Shown here: positions 43,517-52,863 of the stretch, piece after piece
Layout of the letters: the number at the start of each line of letters is the position of its first letter
Position numbering within the stretch: the stretch's first letter is position 1
Source of the DNA: Streptomyces changanensis
Lineage (GTDB): Bacteria; Actinomycetota; Actinomycetes; Streptomycetales; Streptomycetaceae
Reading direction: 5' to 3'
DNA length: 64,000 bases
Assembly: GCF_024600715.1 (NCBI RefSeq)
Contig: NZ_CP102332.1
Location: 2,790,001-2,854,000 of the forward strand
Program-made: the position numbers and the translations under genes
The notes under the pieces: generated by a model
Told to the model about the DNA's origin: nothing
Databases searched by the model: none
The model's input: only the letters and a program-made list of their open reading frames with translations

Positions 43517-44290
43517 TCAGCCGAACTGCACGGACCGCTTCGCGAGCCCCAGCCAGAAGCCGTCGACGACGCTGCGGGCCGTGTCGAGGTCACCCGCCGC
43601 GTCCGCGGCGCCGAGCGTCACGAACAGCGGGGCGAAGTGCTCGGTACGCGGGTGGGCGAGCTCCCCGGCGGGTGACGCGTGCCGGAAGTCGAGCAGCGCG
43701 TCGACGTCCCGCTCGGCGAGGGCGTGACGGCCCCACTCGTCGAACTCCGCCGACCAGCCGGGGACGCCTTCCTGGCGCAGCGCGGCGAGGTTGTGGGTGA
43801 AGAAGCCGCTGCCGACGATGAGGACCCCCTCGTCGCGCAGCGGCGCCAGCCGGCGCCCCAGCTCCATCAGCCGGCCCGGGTCGAGGGTCGGCAGGGACAC
43901 CTGGAGGACCGGGACGTCGGCGCCGGGGTACATCTCGACGAGCGGTACGTAGGCGCCGTGGTCGAGTCCGCGGTCGGGCATGTCCTGGACGGGGGTGCCG
44001 GGGGCGCGCAGCAGTTTGCGGACCGCCTCGGCGAGCTCCGGTGCGCCGGGTGCGGGGTAGCGGACGCGGTAGTAGTGCTCGGGGAAGCCCCAGAAGTCGT
44101 ACACGAGGGGCACGGTCCGGGTGGCGCCCAGGGCGAGGGGGGCCTCCTCCCAGTGGGCGGACACCATGAGGACGGCGGTCGGGCGGGGCAGGTCGGCGGA
44201 CCAGGCGGCGAGTTCGCCGGGCCACACGGGGTCGTCGGCGAGCGGCGGGGCGCCGTGGGAGAGGTAGAGGGCGGGCATGCGGGTGGTCAT
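43517..44290 (-). CDS. DODA-type extradiol aromatic-ring-opening dioxygenase
   Basis: This 257-residue class III extradiol dioxygenase of the 4,5-DOPA type has the N-terminal MPALYLSHGAPP with a metal-ligand His. SAHWEE, GLDHGAYVPLVEMYP and VLIVGSGFFTHNL hold the other expected histidines. It would cleave catechol-like substrates with Fe or Zn; the physiological substrate is unknown. ATG 44290 is preceded by AGGGGA. It is divergent from a MarR regulator with two similar palindromic sites between them. Confidence 0.92.
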   Translation of the reverse strand: MTTRMPALYLSHGAPPLADDPVWPGELAAWSADLPRPTAVLMVSAHWEEAPLALGATRTVPLVYDFWGFPEHYYRVRYPAPGAPELAEAVRKLLRAPGTPVQDMPDRGLDHGAYVPLVEMYPGADVPVLQVSLPTLDPGRLMELGRRLAPLRDEGVLIVGSGFFTHNLAALRQEGVPGWSAEFDEWGRHALAERDVDALLDFRHASPAGELAHPRTEHFAPLFVTLGAADAAGDLDTARSVVDGFWLGLAKRSVQFG

Positions 44291-44377
44291 GGCGGGTTCC
44301 CCTCGGCGTTGCCGCACGGCATGGCCGCGCGGGGAGCGGGAGACGGAGGTGGGGGTGGAGGTGAAAGAGAGGGCAAC

Positions 44378-44434
44378 TTGAAAGTTCAATCTCACCGCGC
44401 CGCCCACGGTAACGGCATCTAGTTTAATCTTCAA
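44378..44434. promoter_or_regulatory. Two MarR-type operator candidates
   Basis: Site 1 at 44378-44389 is TTGAA-AG-TTCAA, a perfect inverted repeat. Site 2 at 44423-44434 is TTTAA-TC-TTCAA, one mismatch from the same pattern. The centres are 45 bp apart. Both lie in the AT-rich divergent promoter region of the dioxygenase and the MarR gene. Confidence 0.65.
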
Positions 44435-44453
44435 GAAGAAGTAGAGTGGATAT

Positions 44454-45014
44454 ATGAACACTGCATCCATCGACGGGGATGGCGCGCCGGGAGACGGCGC
44501 GGCCCGGGGCCCGGCGGGCGTGGCCACGGACGGGCCGCGCTGGCTGACCGACCGCGAACAGCGCGTGTGGCGGTCGTACGTGCACGCCACCATGCTCCTG
44601 GAGGACCACCTGGACCGGCAGCTCCAGCGCGACGCGGGGATGCCGCACATCTACTACGGGTTGCTCGTACAGCTCTCCCAGGCACCCCGCCGCCGGATGC
44701 GGATGACCGAGCTGGCGAAGGGCGCGAAGATCACCCGGTCGCGGCTCTCGCACGCCGTCGCCCGCCTGGAGCGGAGCGGCTGGGTCCGCCGTGAGGACTG
44801 CCCGTCGGACAAGCGCGGGCAGAACGCGTTCCTGACGGACGAGGGATTCGCGGTGCTGCAGCGCAGCGCGCCGGGCCACGTCGAGGCGGTGCGGCAGGCG
44901 ATGTTCGACCGGCTCACGCCCGAGCAGGTCGACCAGCTCGGCGCCATCATGCGGGCCGTCGCCGACGGCCTGGAGCCGTCGGACCCGAACGCGGACCTGC
45001 CCTGGCTCCGCTGA
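44454..45014 (+). CDS. MarR family transcriptional regulator
   Basis: This 186-residue protein has a disordered Gly/Ala-rich N-terminus of 30 residues followed by the MarR fold: LTDREQRVWRSYVHATMLLEDHL, the winged helix MRMTELAKGAKITRSRLSHAVARLE, and the wing WVRREDCPSDKRGQNAFLTDEGF. Such dimers respond to small phenolic or aromatic ligands. The placement suggests control of the divergent DODA-type dioxygenase, and the two TTGAA-type sites support this. Confidence 0.93.
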   Translation: MNTASIDGDGAPGDGAARGPAGVATDGPRWLTDREQRVWRSYVHATMLLEDHLDRQLQRDAGMPHIYYGLLVQLSQAPRRRMRMTELAKGAKITRSRLSHAVARLERSGWVRREDCPSDKRGQNAFLTDEGFAVLQRSAPGHVEAVRQAMFDRLTPEQVDQLGAIMRAVADGLEPSDPNADLPWLR

Positions 45015-45144
45015 CGCGGACACCAGGGCAGGTGGCGGATGTGACGAGTGGGGTGGGGGTGGCACGGGCCGCCGGCCAGGAGGAAGCCAGGAGCCGTGAC
45101 GGGCACGGACGCGGGCCCGGACGCGGGGGCCGTGCCCGGCGCCG

Positions 45145-46686
45145 TCAGTGCGCCAGGACCGGCACCGGGACCGCGTCCCCGTCGCCCGGCGCGCCGTCCC
45201 CGGCCCCGCCCTTCGGCGGTGCGAGGTTCGGCCGGCCCGTCGTGACGAGGGTCAGCGCGATGGCCGCGGCGGCGACGAGGATGCCGACCGCCCACCAGAT
45301 GGCGGACGTGTACCCCTCCACCATCGACTCCAGCAGGACGAGCCGCTGGGCCTGCGGCGACGTCGCGGACGCGGCGTGGGCCGCGACGTACGCGGTGGTC
45401 GCGGAGGCGGCGATCGTGTTGAGCAGCGCCGTGCCGATGGCCCCGCCGACCTGCTGCGAGGTGTTCACCATCGCCGAGGCCACCCCGGCGTCACGCGGCT
45501 CGACGCCGTGCGTGGAGAGGGACATCGCCGGCATGAACGCCGTGCCCATGCCCAGGCCGAGGAGCAGCTGCGCGGGGAGGATCAGCCCCGTGTACGAGGA
45601 GTCGATCTCCAGCCGGGTCAGCAGCAGCATGCCGACGGCGGCCGCGAGGAAGCCCGGCCCCATCAGCAGCCGCGGCGGGACGCGGGTCATCAGACGCGTG
45701 CCGATCTGCGTCGAGCCGGTGATCATGCCGACGACCATCGGCAGGAACGCGAATCCGGTCTTCAGCGGCGAGTAGCCCTTCACCACCTGGAGGTAGTAGG
45801 TGAGGAAGAGGAACAGGCCGAACATCGCGATCACCGCGAGGCCCAGGGAGAGGTAGACCCCGCCGCGGTTGCGCTCGGTCATCACGCGCAGCGGCAGCAG
45901 CGGGTTGCGGACCTTCGCCTCGACCGCGACGAACGAGAGCAGCAGCAGCACCGACGCGGCGAACACCAGCAGCGTCCCGGCCTCGGTCCAGCCGTGCGAC
46001 TCGGCGCGCGTGAACCCGTACACGAGGGCGACCAGGCCGAACGTGGACAGGAGGACGCCGGGGACGTCGAGCGGCGAGCGGTTGCGGCTGCCGACCGGCT
46101 CACGGATCACGAAGTAGGCGCCCAGCGCGGCGACGACCGCGAAGGGGATGTTGACGTAGAACGTCCAGCGCCAGTCCAGGTACTCGGTGAGGAAACCGCC
46201 CAGGATGAGGCCGACCGCGCCCCCGCCGCCGGCGATGGCGCCGTAGATGCCGAACGCCTTGGCGCGCTCGCGGGCGTCGGTGAACATCACGGCGAGCAGC
46301 GACAGGGCGGCGGGCGCGAGGAGGGCGCCGAACACGCCCTGCAGGGCGCGCGAGCCGAGCATCATGGCCTCACCGGTGGCGGCACCGCCGAGCGCGGACG
46401 CGGCCGCGAAGCCGAGGAGGCCCACCACGAAGGTCCGCTTGCGCCCCCACAGGTCGGCGATCCGGCCGCCGAACAGCAGCAGTCCGCCGAAGGCGAGGGC
46501 GTACGCGGTGATGACCCACTGGCGGTTGCCGTCGGAGATGCCCAAATCCTGCTGGGCGGAGGGCAGTGCGATGTTCACGATGGTCGCGTCGAGCACCACC
46601 ATGAGCTGGGCCAGGGCTATGAAGACGAGCGCCTTCCAGCGGCTCGGATCGGGCAGCACGCCGGCTGCTTCGGGGGTTCTCGACAT
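45145..46686 (-). CDS. MFS transporter, DHA2 (14-TM) drug exporter
   Basis: This 513-residue exporter has the DHA2 motifs LMVVLDATIVNIALPSAQQDLG (motif D1), GGRIADLWGRKRTFVVGLLG (motif A) and GAIAGGGGAVGLILGGFLTE (motif C), with about 14 hydrophobic segments. ATG 46686 is chosen because AGGTGG lies 8 nt upstream; GTG 46698 adds four residues. It follows the TetR gene on the same strand by 294 bp, so TetR is the likely repressor. The substrate is unknown. Confidence 0.92.
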   Translation of the reverse strand: MSRTPEAAGVLPDPSRWKALVFIALAQLMVVLDATIVNIALPSAQQDLGISDGNRQWVITAYALAFGGLLLFGGRIADLWGRKRTFVVGLLGFAAASALGGAATGEAMMLGSRALQGVFGALLAPAALSLLAVMFTDARERAKAFGIYGAIAGGGGAVGLILGGFLTEYLDWRWTFYVNIPFAVVAALGAYFVIREPVGSRNRSPLDVPGVLLSTFGLVALVYGFTRAESHGWTEAGTLLVFAASVLLLLSFVAVEAKVRNPLLPLRVMTERNRGGVYLSLGLAVIAMFGLFLFLTYYLQVVKGYSPLKTGFAFLPMVVGMITGSTQIGTRLMTRVPPRLLMGPGFLAAAVGMLLLTRLEIDSSYTGLILPAQLLLGLGMGTAFMPAMSLSTHGVEPRDAGVASAMVNTSQQVGGAIGTALLNTIAASATTAYVAAHAASATSPQAQRLVLLESMVEGYTSAIWWAVGILVAAAAIALTLVTTGRPNLAPPKGGAGDGAPGDGDAVPVPVLAH

Positions 46687-46749
46687 GGGTGTGGCCACCT
46701 AATGGGTCGTCGGCACGGAAAGAGGAAAGGCGTGGGGCGGGCGGAGCAC

Positions 46750-46980
46750 GGTGGTACGGACGCAACCGGTGGTGCCGGTGCGGGTGGTACTGGTGCGAGC
46801 GGCACTGGTGATGCCGGTGTGGGTGGTACTGGTGTGGGTCCGTACGTCTCGCGGGCCGTACGTCGTGCGCGCGGTCAGGCGCGGGTCGTACGGCGTGCGG
46901 GGCGCACGGGTCCTGCTGGTCGTGCGTGGGCGTACGCCGCGTACGGGGTCGTACGTGGCGGTACGGGTTCGTGGCGGGCG
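46750..46980. repeat. GGTGGTACTGGTGTGGGT-type degenerate repeats, no gene
   Basis: The 294-bp gap between TetR and the MFS gene is filled with imperfect 15-18-bp repeats (GGTGGTACTGGTG, GTACGTCTCGCGG, GTACGGCGTGCGG types). No coding frame is supported. Confidence 0.5.
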
Positions 46981-47754
46981 TCAGCGGTCGTGCCGGCGCA
47001 GACCCTCCAGGGTCGCGGGGGTCCCGGGCAGCGGGGAGCGGCCGGGGGCCTCCAGGCCGTCGAGGAGGAGCTGCAGGTGGCGGTGGACGAACTGGTCGTT
47101 GTCCGGGCAGGCGGTGCCCGGCAGGGGGCGGGTGAGCTGGGACAGCGCGACGAGCAGGTCGCCGACGGCGACGTCGGCGCGGAGCCGGCCGGCCGCCTGC
47201 GCCCGCCGGAAGAGCCCCTGGACGGCCCCCTCCAGCCGGCCGCGCGCGGCGGCGATCCCCGGCTCGTCGTGGTCGAAGGTGCCGGAGAGCATCGGACACA
47301 GGGCGCCGAACCGCTCGTCGGCCGCCTCGTGCGCGAAGCGCCGAACCGCGTCGAACGTGTCGGCCTCCTCCGCCGCGGCCCGCTCGGCGCTGTGCGTGAT
47401 GCGGGCCATGACGGAGACGACGACCTCGTGGGCGAGGGCGGTGCGGTCCGGGAAGTGCCGGTAGAGCGTGGCGTTGCCGACGCCGGCCCGGCGGGCGATC
47501 TCGTCGAGCGGCGCGTCCGCGCCGGACTCGACGAACATCTCGCGGGCGGCCGAGACGATCCGCTCGCGGTTGCGCAGGGCGTCCGCCCGCGGTCGCGGCG
47601 CCCGCCGTCCGGCCCCGACACCGCACCCGGCGAACGCGGAAGCCGTGCCGGTCGGGGAAGCCGTGCCGGTCGGGGAAGCCGTGCCGGTCGGGGAAGAGGA
47701 GGTGGTGCCCGTCGCGGGCCCGGTCGCCGGGGTGGCGGACGTCATGGCGGTCAC
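46981..47754 (-). CDS. TetR family transcriptional regulator
   Basis: This 257-residue protein carries an unusual 50-residue Thr/Ser/Gly-rich N-terminus built partly of three PTGTAS repeats. The TetR HTH follows (RADALRNRERIVSAAREMFVESG, APLDEIARRAGVGNATLYRHFPDRTAL), then a helical ligand domain. GTG 47754 has GGGAG 7 nt upstream. It precedes the DHA2 exporter on the same strand and is divergent from the M6-like protease gene. Confidence 0.9.
   Translation of the reverse strand: MTAMTSATPATGPATGTTSSSPTGTASPTGTASPTGTASAFAGCGVGAGRRAPRPRADALRNRERIVSAAREMFVESGADAPLDEIARRAGVGNATLYRHFPDRTALAHEVVVSVMARITHSAERAAAEEADTFDAVRRFAHEAADERFGALCPMLSGTFDHDEPGIAAARGRLEGAVQGLFRRAQAAGRLRADVAVGDLLVALSQLTRPLPGTACPDNDQFVHRHLQLLLDGLEAPGRSPLPGTPATLEGLRRHDR
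47642..47695 (-). repeat. Perfect 18-bp tandem repeat, three copies, inside the TetR gene
   Basis: Unit GCCGTGCCGGTCGGGGAA occurs three times head to tail and encodes the repeated six residues PTGTAS in the N-terminal tail. The unit is a multiple of three, so copy-number change would keep the frame. Confidence 0.9.
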
Positions 47755-48003
47755 GGTCGGACTCCCTCTCCTCGTGCGGTCTCGTACGCGTCGGCTCGAC
47801 CTCGTCGTGCCTCGTCGTGGCCCGTTCGGCGGAGCCACGGCAACCGGGGAGAAGCTCCCCGCTTACCGGCGGCACCCATGCAAACGGGGAGACCGTCCCC
47901 GCTTATTTCCCGCCCGTCTGTGACCCGCGTCACCCGAATGCCCGGGTACCACGATCGGGCCACCCGGCGGGCGCCCCCCGAGCACCCGGCAGACGCTGTG
48001 GAC

Positions 48004-49314
48004 ATGCAGCAGCCGACCAGCCGACGACGGCGAATACGCAGGACTGCCGCGATCGGAACCGTCACCGCCCTGTCCGTGGCGGCCCTCGCCACGGCGAGTT
48101 CCACCCAGGGCCCCGTCCCCGCCACGGCGGGCCCCTCCGCCGCCGAGCCCGCGTCGGACGCCCTCACCCCCCGCTCGTCCGGTACGGCCGACCTCGCCGC
48201 GTGCCGCATCGGCCCGGCCCCGGACGTGCAGATGTCCGAGGGCGTCCCCACCCCGGCCGGCTACGCCCGCTCCACCGGCGTGGTCCGCGCCCTCAACCTG
48301 ATGATCGACTTCCCGGACGCGGTCGGCGACGGCCCGGCGATGCGGCGGTTCGCGGAGTTCTTCCCGCAGACCTCCGACTGGTTCCGCACCAGCTCCTACG
48401 GACGGCTGCGCTACGTCCCGTACGCGCCGCTGACGGGCTGGCTGCGCATGCCGCTGCCGTTCGAGGCGTACGGGATCGACCGCGGCGCGCCGTACGAGCC
48501 CGGGTACCGCAAGCTGGTCGAGGACATCGTGGAGGCCGCCGACGAACGGGTCGACTTCAGCGCCTACGACCTGGTCAACGTCCTGGTCACGCCCAACGCC
48601 GGCCCGTCGGCCCTCGACACCGTCCTGTCCGTCACCTTCTCCGGCAACACGGAGGCGCCCCGCGCGGACGGGGTGGCGCTGTCCAACACGTCCTTCGTGT
48701 ACAGCCGCCAGGACGACGGGTCCGGCTCCTTCGAGGAGACCGGCTTCCGGGTGCTGCCGCACGAGAACGGCCACGTCTTCGGCCTGCCCGACCTGTACAC
48801 GCCCGAGGGCGGGGCGGCCGTCGGCCACTGGGACATCATGTCCGAGGACTGGGGCGCCAACAACGACCTGCTCGGCTGGCACAAGTGGAAGCTGGGCTGG
48901 CTCGACGCCGGGCAGGTGCGCTGCGTCGAGGCGCGCGGCACCCACGAGTTCGCCCTCACGCCGCTGGCCCGTTCGGGGCGCGGCGCGAAACTGCTGGTCG
49001 TACCGACGGGCCGCCGCTCCGGGTACGCGGTCGAGGTCCGCGTCCGGGAGGGCAACGACGAGGCGGTGTGCGAGCCGGGCGTGCTCGTCTACCGGGTACG
49101 GACGGACGTCGACACCGGTCAGGGCCCGGTGACCGTCGCGGACAGCGAGGGCGGCAGCGGCGGGTGCACACGCCGGCCCAACGTGCACGCGGAACTGTCG
49201 GACGCGCCGTACGGGCCGGGTGAGACGTTCCAGGACCGGACGGGCCGGATCGCGGTGACCGTGGTCGCGAAGGAGCGGGACGGCTCGTACCGCGTCCGCG
49301 TCACGCGCCGCTGA
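48004..49314 (+). CDS. Secreted M6-like zinc metalloprotease
   Basis: This 436-residue protein has a Sec signal (RRRRIRRTAAIGTVTALSVAALATAS) and a mature domain resembling immune-inhibitor-A/M6 peptidases: LNLMIDFPDAVGD, SDWFRTSSYGRL, YDLVNVLVTPNAGPS. The zinc site HENGH is at residues 253-257 in RVLPHENGHVFGLPDLY, and a met-turn-like DIMSEDWG follows. The C-terminus is a beta-rich accessory region. It is probably an extracellular protease. ATG 48004 is preferred over the GTG two codons earlier. Confidence 0.88.
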   Translation: MQQPTSRRRRIRRTAAIGTVTALSVAALATASSTQGPVPATAGPSAAEPASDALTPRSSGTADLAACRIGPAPDVQMSEGVPTPAGYARSTGVVRALNLMIDFPDAVGDGPAMRRFAEFFPQTSDWFRTSSYGRLRYVPYAPLTGWLRMPLPFEAYGIDRGAPYEPGYRKLVEDIVEAADERVDFSAYDLVNVLVTPNAGPSALDTVLSVTFSGNTEAPRADGVALSNTSFVYSRQDDGSGSFEETGFRVLPHENGHVFGLPDLYTPEGGAAVGHWDIMSEDWGANNDLLGWHKWKLGWLDAGQVRCVEARGTHEFALTPLARSGRGAKLLVVPTGRRSGYAVEVRVREGNDEAVCEPGVLVYRVRTDVDTGQGPVTVADSEGGSGGCTRRPNVHAELSDAPYGPGETFQDRTGRIAVTVVAKERDGSYRVRVTRR

Positions 49315-49378
49315 GACCGGGCGGCGCGCGTCGGGTCACACCACGGCACACCGGGGCACACCAGGTACAGCGAGCGGG

Positions 49379-51133
49379 TCACACCCCGCCGAAGCGTTCC
49401 CGCAACACGTCCTTGAGGACCTTGCCCGCGGCGTTGCGGGGCAGCGGGTCCGCCACGAAGTGGACGTGCGCGGGCACCTTGAACGCCGCCAGACCCCGCC
49501 CCACGTGCGCCCGCAGCGCGTCGGCGGTGACCACGTCGCCGCCCGGGACGTCCCGGAGCCGGACGACCGCGGCGACCTCCTCGCCCAGCACCGGGTGCGG
49601 GACGCCCAGCACGGCGGCGTCGGCGACCCGGGGGTGCGCGTGCAGGGCGGCCTCCACCTCGACGCAGTACACGTTCTCACCACCGCGGATCACCACGTCC
49701 TTGAGGCGGTCCACGACGTCGACCCGACCGTCCTCCCGCACCACGGCGAGGTCCCCGGTCCGCAGCCACCCGTCGGCCGTGAACGCCTCCGCGGTCGCCG
49801 CCTCGTCGCGCCAGTAGCCGCGCACCAGGCTCTGCCCGCGCAGCAGCAGCTCGCCGACCTCCCCGTCCGGCAGCGGCACGCCGTCGGGCCCGGCGACGCG
49901 GACCTCCGTGACGGGGGTCGGCCGGCCCGCGCTGCCGGGGCGGCGGCGGTACGCCTCGCCGTAGTGCGCGAGGACCCCGCCGCAGGTCTCGGTGAGGCCG
50001 TAGCCGTTGCGGGGCTCGATGCGCGTGCCGTACTCCTCCGTGAGGCGGCGGACGATCTCGGGCGGCGCGGCCGCCCCGCCGGTACCGAAGTTGGTGAGCG
50101 TGTCGAGTCCCGCGCCGCCCGCCGCGTCGAGCAGCTGCAGGGCGGTCGCGGGAACGCCGGCGTAGTGGGTGACGCGGTGGCGGCCGATGAGCTCCAGCGC
50201 CCGGTCGGGGTCCCACCGGCGCATGGACAGCAGCGTGCCGCCCGCGGCCATGACGGCGTACACGGAGGTGAAGGCGGCGGCGTGGAAGTACGGGAACGTC
50301 GTCAGCGACACCGGCGGCCTCCCCCGCCCCGGCACGTCCCCGCGTTCCAGGGCCGCGGCGGCCGCCTGGTAGCGCGGGTTCAGCGCGGCGGCGACCTGCG
50401 CCCGGTGGGTGGCGACGGCGCCCTTGGGGCGGCCGGTGGTGCCGGAGGTGTACAGGATGGTGGCGTCGTCGTCGGGCCGGACCTCCACGGCGGGCGGCGC
50501 GGCGCTCCCCGCCCCGACGCCGTACCCGCCGGCGTCCCCGACGCCGTACCCGGCGTACCCCGGGGTCGGTCCGGCGGCGTGGCCGGCGACGTCACGGCAC
50601 ACGTCACGGGCGGTCGGTACCTCGTCGAAGCCGACTCGGGGCACGTCGTTGTGCCGCGCCCAGTCCGCCAACCGCCCCGCCCGCTCGTCGTCCGCGAGGA
50701 TCACCCGCGGCGCGCAGTCGTCCAGGGCGTACGCGCACTCGTCCGCCGTCCACCAGGCGTTGAGCGGCACGGCGACGAGTCCGGCGAGCTGCGCCGCCCA
50801 GAAGGCGACCTGCCACTGGGGCCGGTTGCACCCCGCGATGACCGCCCGGTCCCCGGGCCGCAGCCCGAACGCGTCGGTGAGGCGCGTCGCGAGCCGGCAG
50901 GCGGCGAGCAGGAACTCCCGGTACGTGTAGGACGTCCCCCCACCCTCACCGTCACCGTCGTCGAGGAGGAACACCGCGTCCCCGAACGCCCAGGTCGCCT
51001 CCGCGAACTCCCGCAACGTCCGCGGCCCGGCGACGTACTCCAGCCGCCCGTCCGCCCCCCGCCGCACGGCGAACGGCGCCCCGGGCGCGGTCAGCAGGGC
51101 CTCGGCCCGCGAAGAACTCTCGACGTACGACAC
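49379..51133 (-). CDS. Class I adenylate-forming acyl-CoA synthetase (AMP-binding)
   Basis: This 584-residue enzyme has the P-loop-like TILYTSGTTGRPKGAVATH (A3), NGYGLTETCGG (A5), GWLRTGDLAVVREDGRVDVVDRLKD (A7/A8) and the catalytic Lys near the end (PRNAAGKVLKDVL). It activates a carboxylic acid to the adenylate and then the CoA thioester; the chain length is not predictable. A Gly/Tyr-rich insertion (PGYAGYGVGDAGGYGVGAG) near residue 190-210 is unusual. The start is GTG 51133, with TAGCGT 6 nt upstream and no Shine-Dalgarno, so it is probably leaderless. Confidence 0.9.
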   Translation of the reverse strand: MSYVESSSRAEALLTAPGAPFAVRRGADGRLEYVAGPRTLREFAEATWAFGDAVFLLDDGDGEGGGTSYTYREFLLAACRLATRLTDAFGLRPGDRAVIAGCNRPQWQVAFWAAQLAGLVAVPLNAWWTADECAYALDDCAPRVILADDERAGRLADWARHNDVPRVGFDEVPTARDVCRDVAGHAAGPTPGYAGYGVGDAGGYGVGAGSAAPPAVEVRPDDDATILYTSGTTGRPKGAVATHRAQVAAALNPRYQAAAAALERGDVPGRGRPPVSLTTFPYFHAAAFTSVYAVMAAGGTLLSMRRWDPDRALELIGRHRVTHYAGVPATALQLLDAAGGAGLDTLTNFGTGGAAAPPEIVRRLTEEYGTRIEPRNGYGLTETCGGVLAHYGEAYRRRPGSAGRPTPVTEVRVAGPDGVPLPDGEVGELLLRGQSLVRGYWRDEAATAEAFTADGWLRTGDLAVVREDGRVDVVDRLKDVVIRGGENVYCVEVEAALHAHPRVADAAVLGVPHPVLGEEVAAVVRLRDVPGGDVVTADALRAHVGRGLAAFKVPAHVHFVADPLPRNAAGKVLKDVLRERFGGV

Positions 51134-51260
51134 GCCGGGACGCTACAGGAACCCCGCCCGCGGGCACCGTGACGGCCACCACGGCGGACCCGCATCCGCG
51201 CCGACGCCCGACACCCCCACCCGCTACACTGTCGGCGGCGGCCCGGCCCGCCATGATCAC

Positions 51261-51333
51261 GCCTCAGTAGCTCAGGGGATAGAGCACCGCTCTCCTAAAG
51301 CGGGTGTCGCAGGTTCGAATCCTGCCTGGGGCA
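51261..51333 (+). tRNA. tRNA-Arg (anticodon CCT)
   Basis: A 73-nt cloverleaf folds by eye: acceptor GCCTCAG/CTGGGGC, discriminator A, D-arm GCTC/GAGC, anticodon stem CCGCT/AGCGG with loop CTCCTAA, T-arm GCAGG TTCGAAT CCTGC. The anticodon CCT reads AGG. The gene borders a decayed recombinase, as expected for an integration site of a tRNA-targeting element. Confidence 0.95.
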
Positions 51334-51918
51334 CAGAGAAGAGGGCCAGCTCAGGAGGGATTTCCTCCCAGGCTGGCCCTTCGCCGTTCCGGACGCCGTG
51401 CCGCACGCGTGCCACTCCGCCCGCTCGGCGTCCTCCGTGGAGGAGTCCGACACCGATCCCCCACCGCCCCGGATCATGGCCCCGAGCCGGTCCGCGACGG
51501 CCCGGTCCCGGTCGCTGGTCATGTGCTGATAGCAGCGCGGCACGCGAGCTGCTGTGCCCCATCCGGTCATCAGCTCCCGCGTGCCGGCCCCGGCCGTCGA
51601 AGTCAACGTGTCGCCCGTGTGCCGCAGGTCGTGGACGTGCAGCTCGACCGTGACGCCCGCCGCCTTCCGGGCCGCGTACTTCGGCGCCTTGTCGAAGAGC
51701 CGGCCGTCCTGCGACTCGGCCTGGGCCCGGCGCACGGTGAGGGTCAGCTCCTCCAGGTCGACATCCCGGCCCCGCAGGACCGCGCCAGCTCGCCGAACCG
51801 CAGAGTGGTGAAGGCCGCCAGGAGCACGAGGAGCCGGTAGCGCGGCGCGATGGCGTCGGCGAGGGCGAAGACCTCCGCCACCGTGAGGACCGGCCGCTCG
51901 GGCACGTCATAACGGTCG
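51295..51918 (-). pseudogene. Degenerate tyrosine recombinase (integrase) beside tRNA-Arg
   Basis: Fragments of a phage/ICE-type integrase read in several frames: PVLTVAEVFALADAIAPRYRLLVLLAAFTTLRFGELA, then RDVDLEELTLTVRRAQAESQDGRLFDKAPK. HVHDLRHTGDTL (Arg-His of the active site) is followed by MGHSSSRAALL in another frame and YQHMTSDRDRAVADRLGAM with the Tyr region. Single-base losses near 51805 and 51563 and an internal deletion before the HDLRHTG part break it. The N-terminal part is cut by the IS-like remnant. It points towards and ends in the tRNA gene. Confidence 0.8.
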
Positions 51919-51920
51919 GC

Positions 51921-52190
51921 ACCCTTAGACCGTGTCCTATGTGGTGAGGCGGACAAGGCGCTTGTAGCAGCACAGGGCGGCGGCGAGGCCGGGAAAGGCC
52001 AGAAGTCGCGGGGGCGGCGCTCGTAGCGGTGGTTGAGTCTGCGGTAGCCGGCCAGCCAGGACATGGTCCGCTCAATCACCCACCGGTGCCGCCCGAGTCG
52101 CCCTGATGACCCGACGCCTTTGCGGGCGATGCGGAACGCCGATCCGCTTGCCGCGGAGCGATTTCCACAGTTGGACGTGTCGTATGCCGA
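51921..52190 (-). mobile_element. IS5-type transposase remnant
   Basis: Frames on the minus strand give RIARKGVGSSGRLGRHRWVIERTMSW, LAGYRRLNHRYERRPRDF and, after one lost C, LAFPGLAAALCCYKRLVRLTT with stop at 51937. This is the C-terminal end of an IS5-family DDE transposase, which ends in exactly this way in many Streptomyces copies. AGACCGTGTCCTA near 51927-51939 may be part of the terminal inverted repeat. The N-terminal three quarters are missing. Confidence 0.75.
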
Positions 52191-52216
52191 GGCACCGGCA
52201 CGCGCCGAGGGGGCCC

Positions 52217-52750
52217 GCGAGCTGGTCGAAGGTCAGCGGCCTGGGCACCGGCGCCGTGGTCGTCGCCGACCGCGCCGCGGCCAGGACGTTCTCCTCACTG
52301 TCCGGCGGCACGCTCCACGCCAGCACCGACGGCGGAGCGACCTTCACCCCCCGCGCCACCGGCCTTCCCGCCGATGGCCGGCTCACGGCCGTCCCCGGCG
52401 TCGCCGGGGACCTGTGGATCGCCGGTGGCGGTCAGGGGCTGCTGCACTCCACCGACGGCGGCCGCATCTTCACCAGGCTCACCACGGTGAAGTCCGCCTC
52501 CGCCCTCGGCTTCGGAAAGGCCGCACCCGGCGCCTCCTACCAGGCCCTGTACCTGATCGACACCGTCAAGGACGTCACCGGCATCTTCCGCTCCACCGAC
52601 AAGGGCGCCACCTGGCTCCGCGTCAACGACGACGCCCACCAGTGGGGCAGCATCGGCGGTGTCGGCGTCATCACCGGTGACCCCGACACCTACGGGCGCG
52701 TCTACGTCGGCACCAACGGACGCGGCCTCCAGTATGGCGACCCGTCCTGA
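52217..52750 (+). pseudogene. C-terminal fragment of a GH74 xyloglucanase-like secreted hydrolase
   Basis: About 178 codons are in frame: ASWSKVSGLGTGAVVVADR, GGTLHASTDGGATFTPRATGLP, GLLHSTDGGRIFTRLTTV, IFRSTDKGATWLRVND and ending VYVGTNGRGLQYGDPS. The STDGG (Asp-box) repeats and end pattern match the C-terminal propeller of GH74 enzymes. The catalytic part and signal peptide are absent; homology begins abruptly next to the IS remnant. Confidence 0.8.
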
Positions 52751-52863
52751 CCCCGACGCCCGAGCGGGGCCGAGGGCATTGCCCGCGGCCCCGCGACGGC
52801 TGAGGAAACCCGACCGGTCACCCCTCCGCGGCCCTTCTCGGCCCCGCGCCTTCGCCGGGGCGG

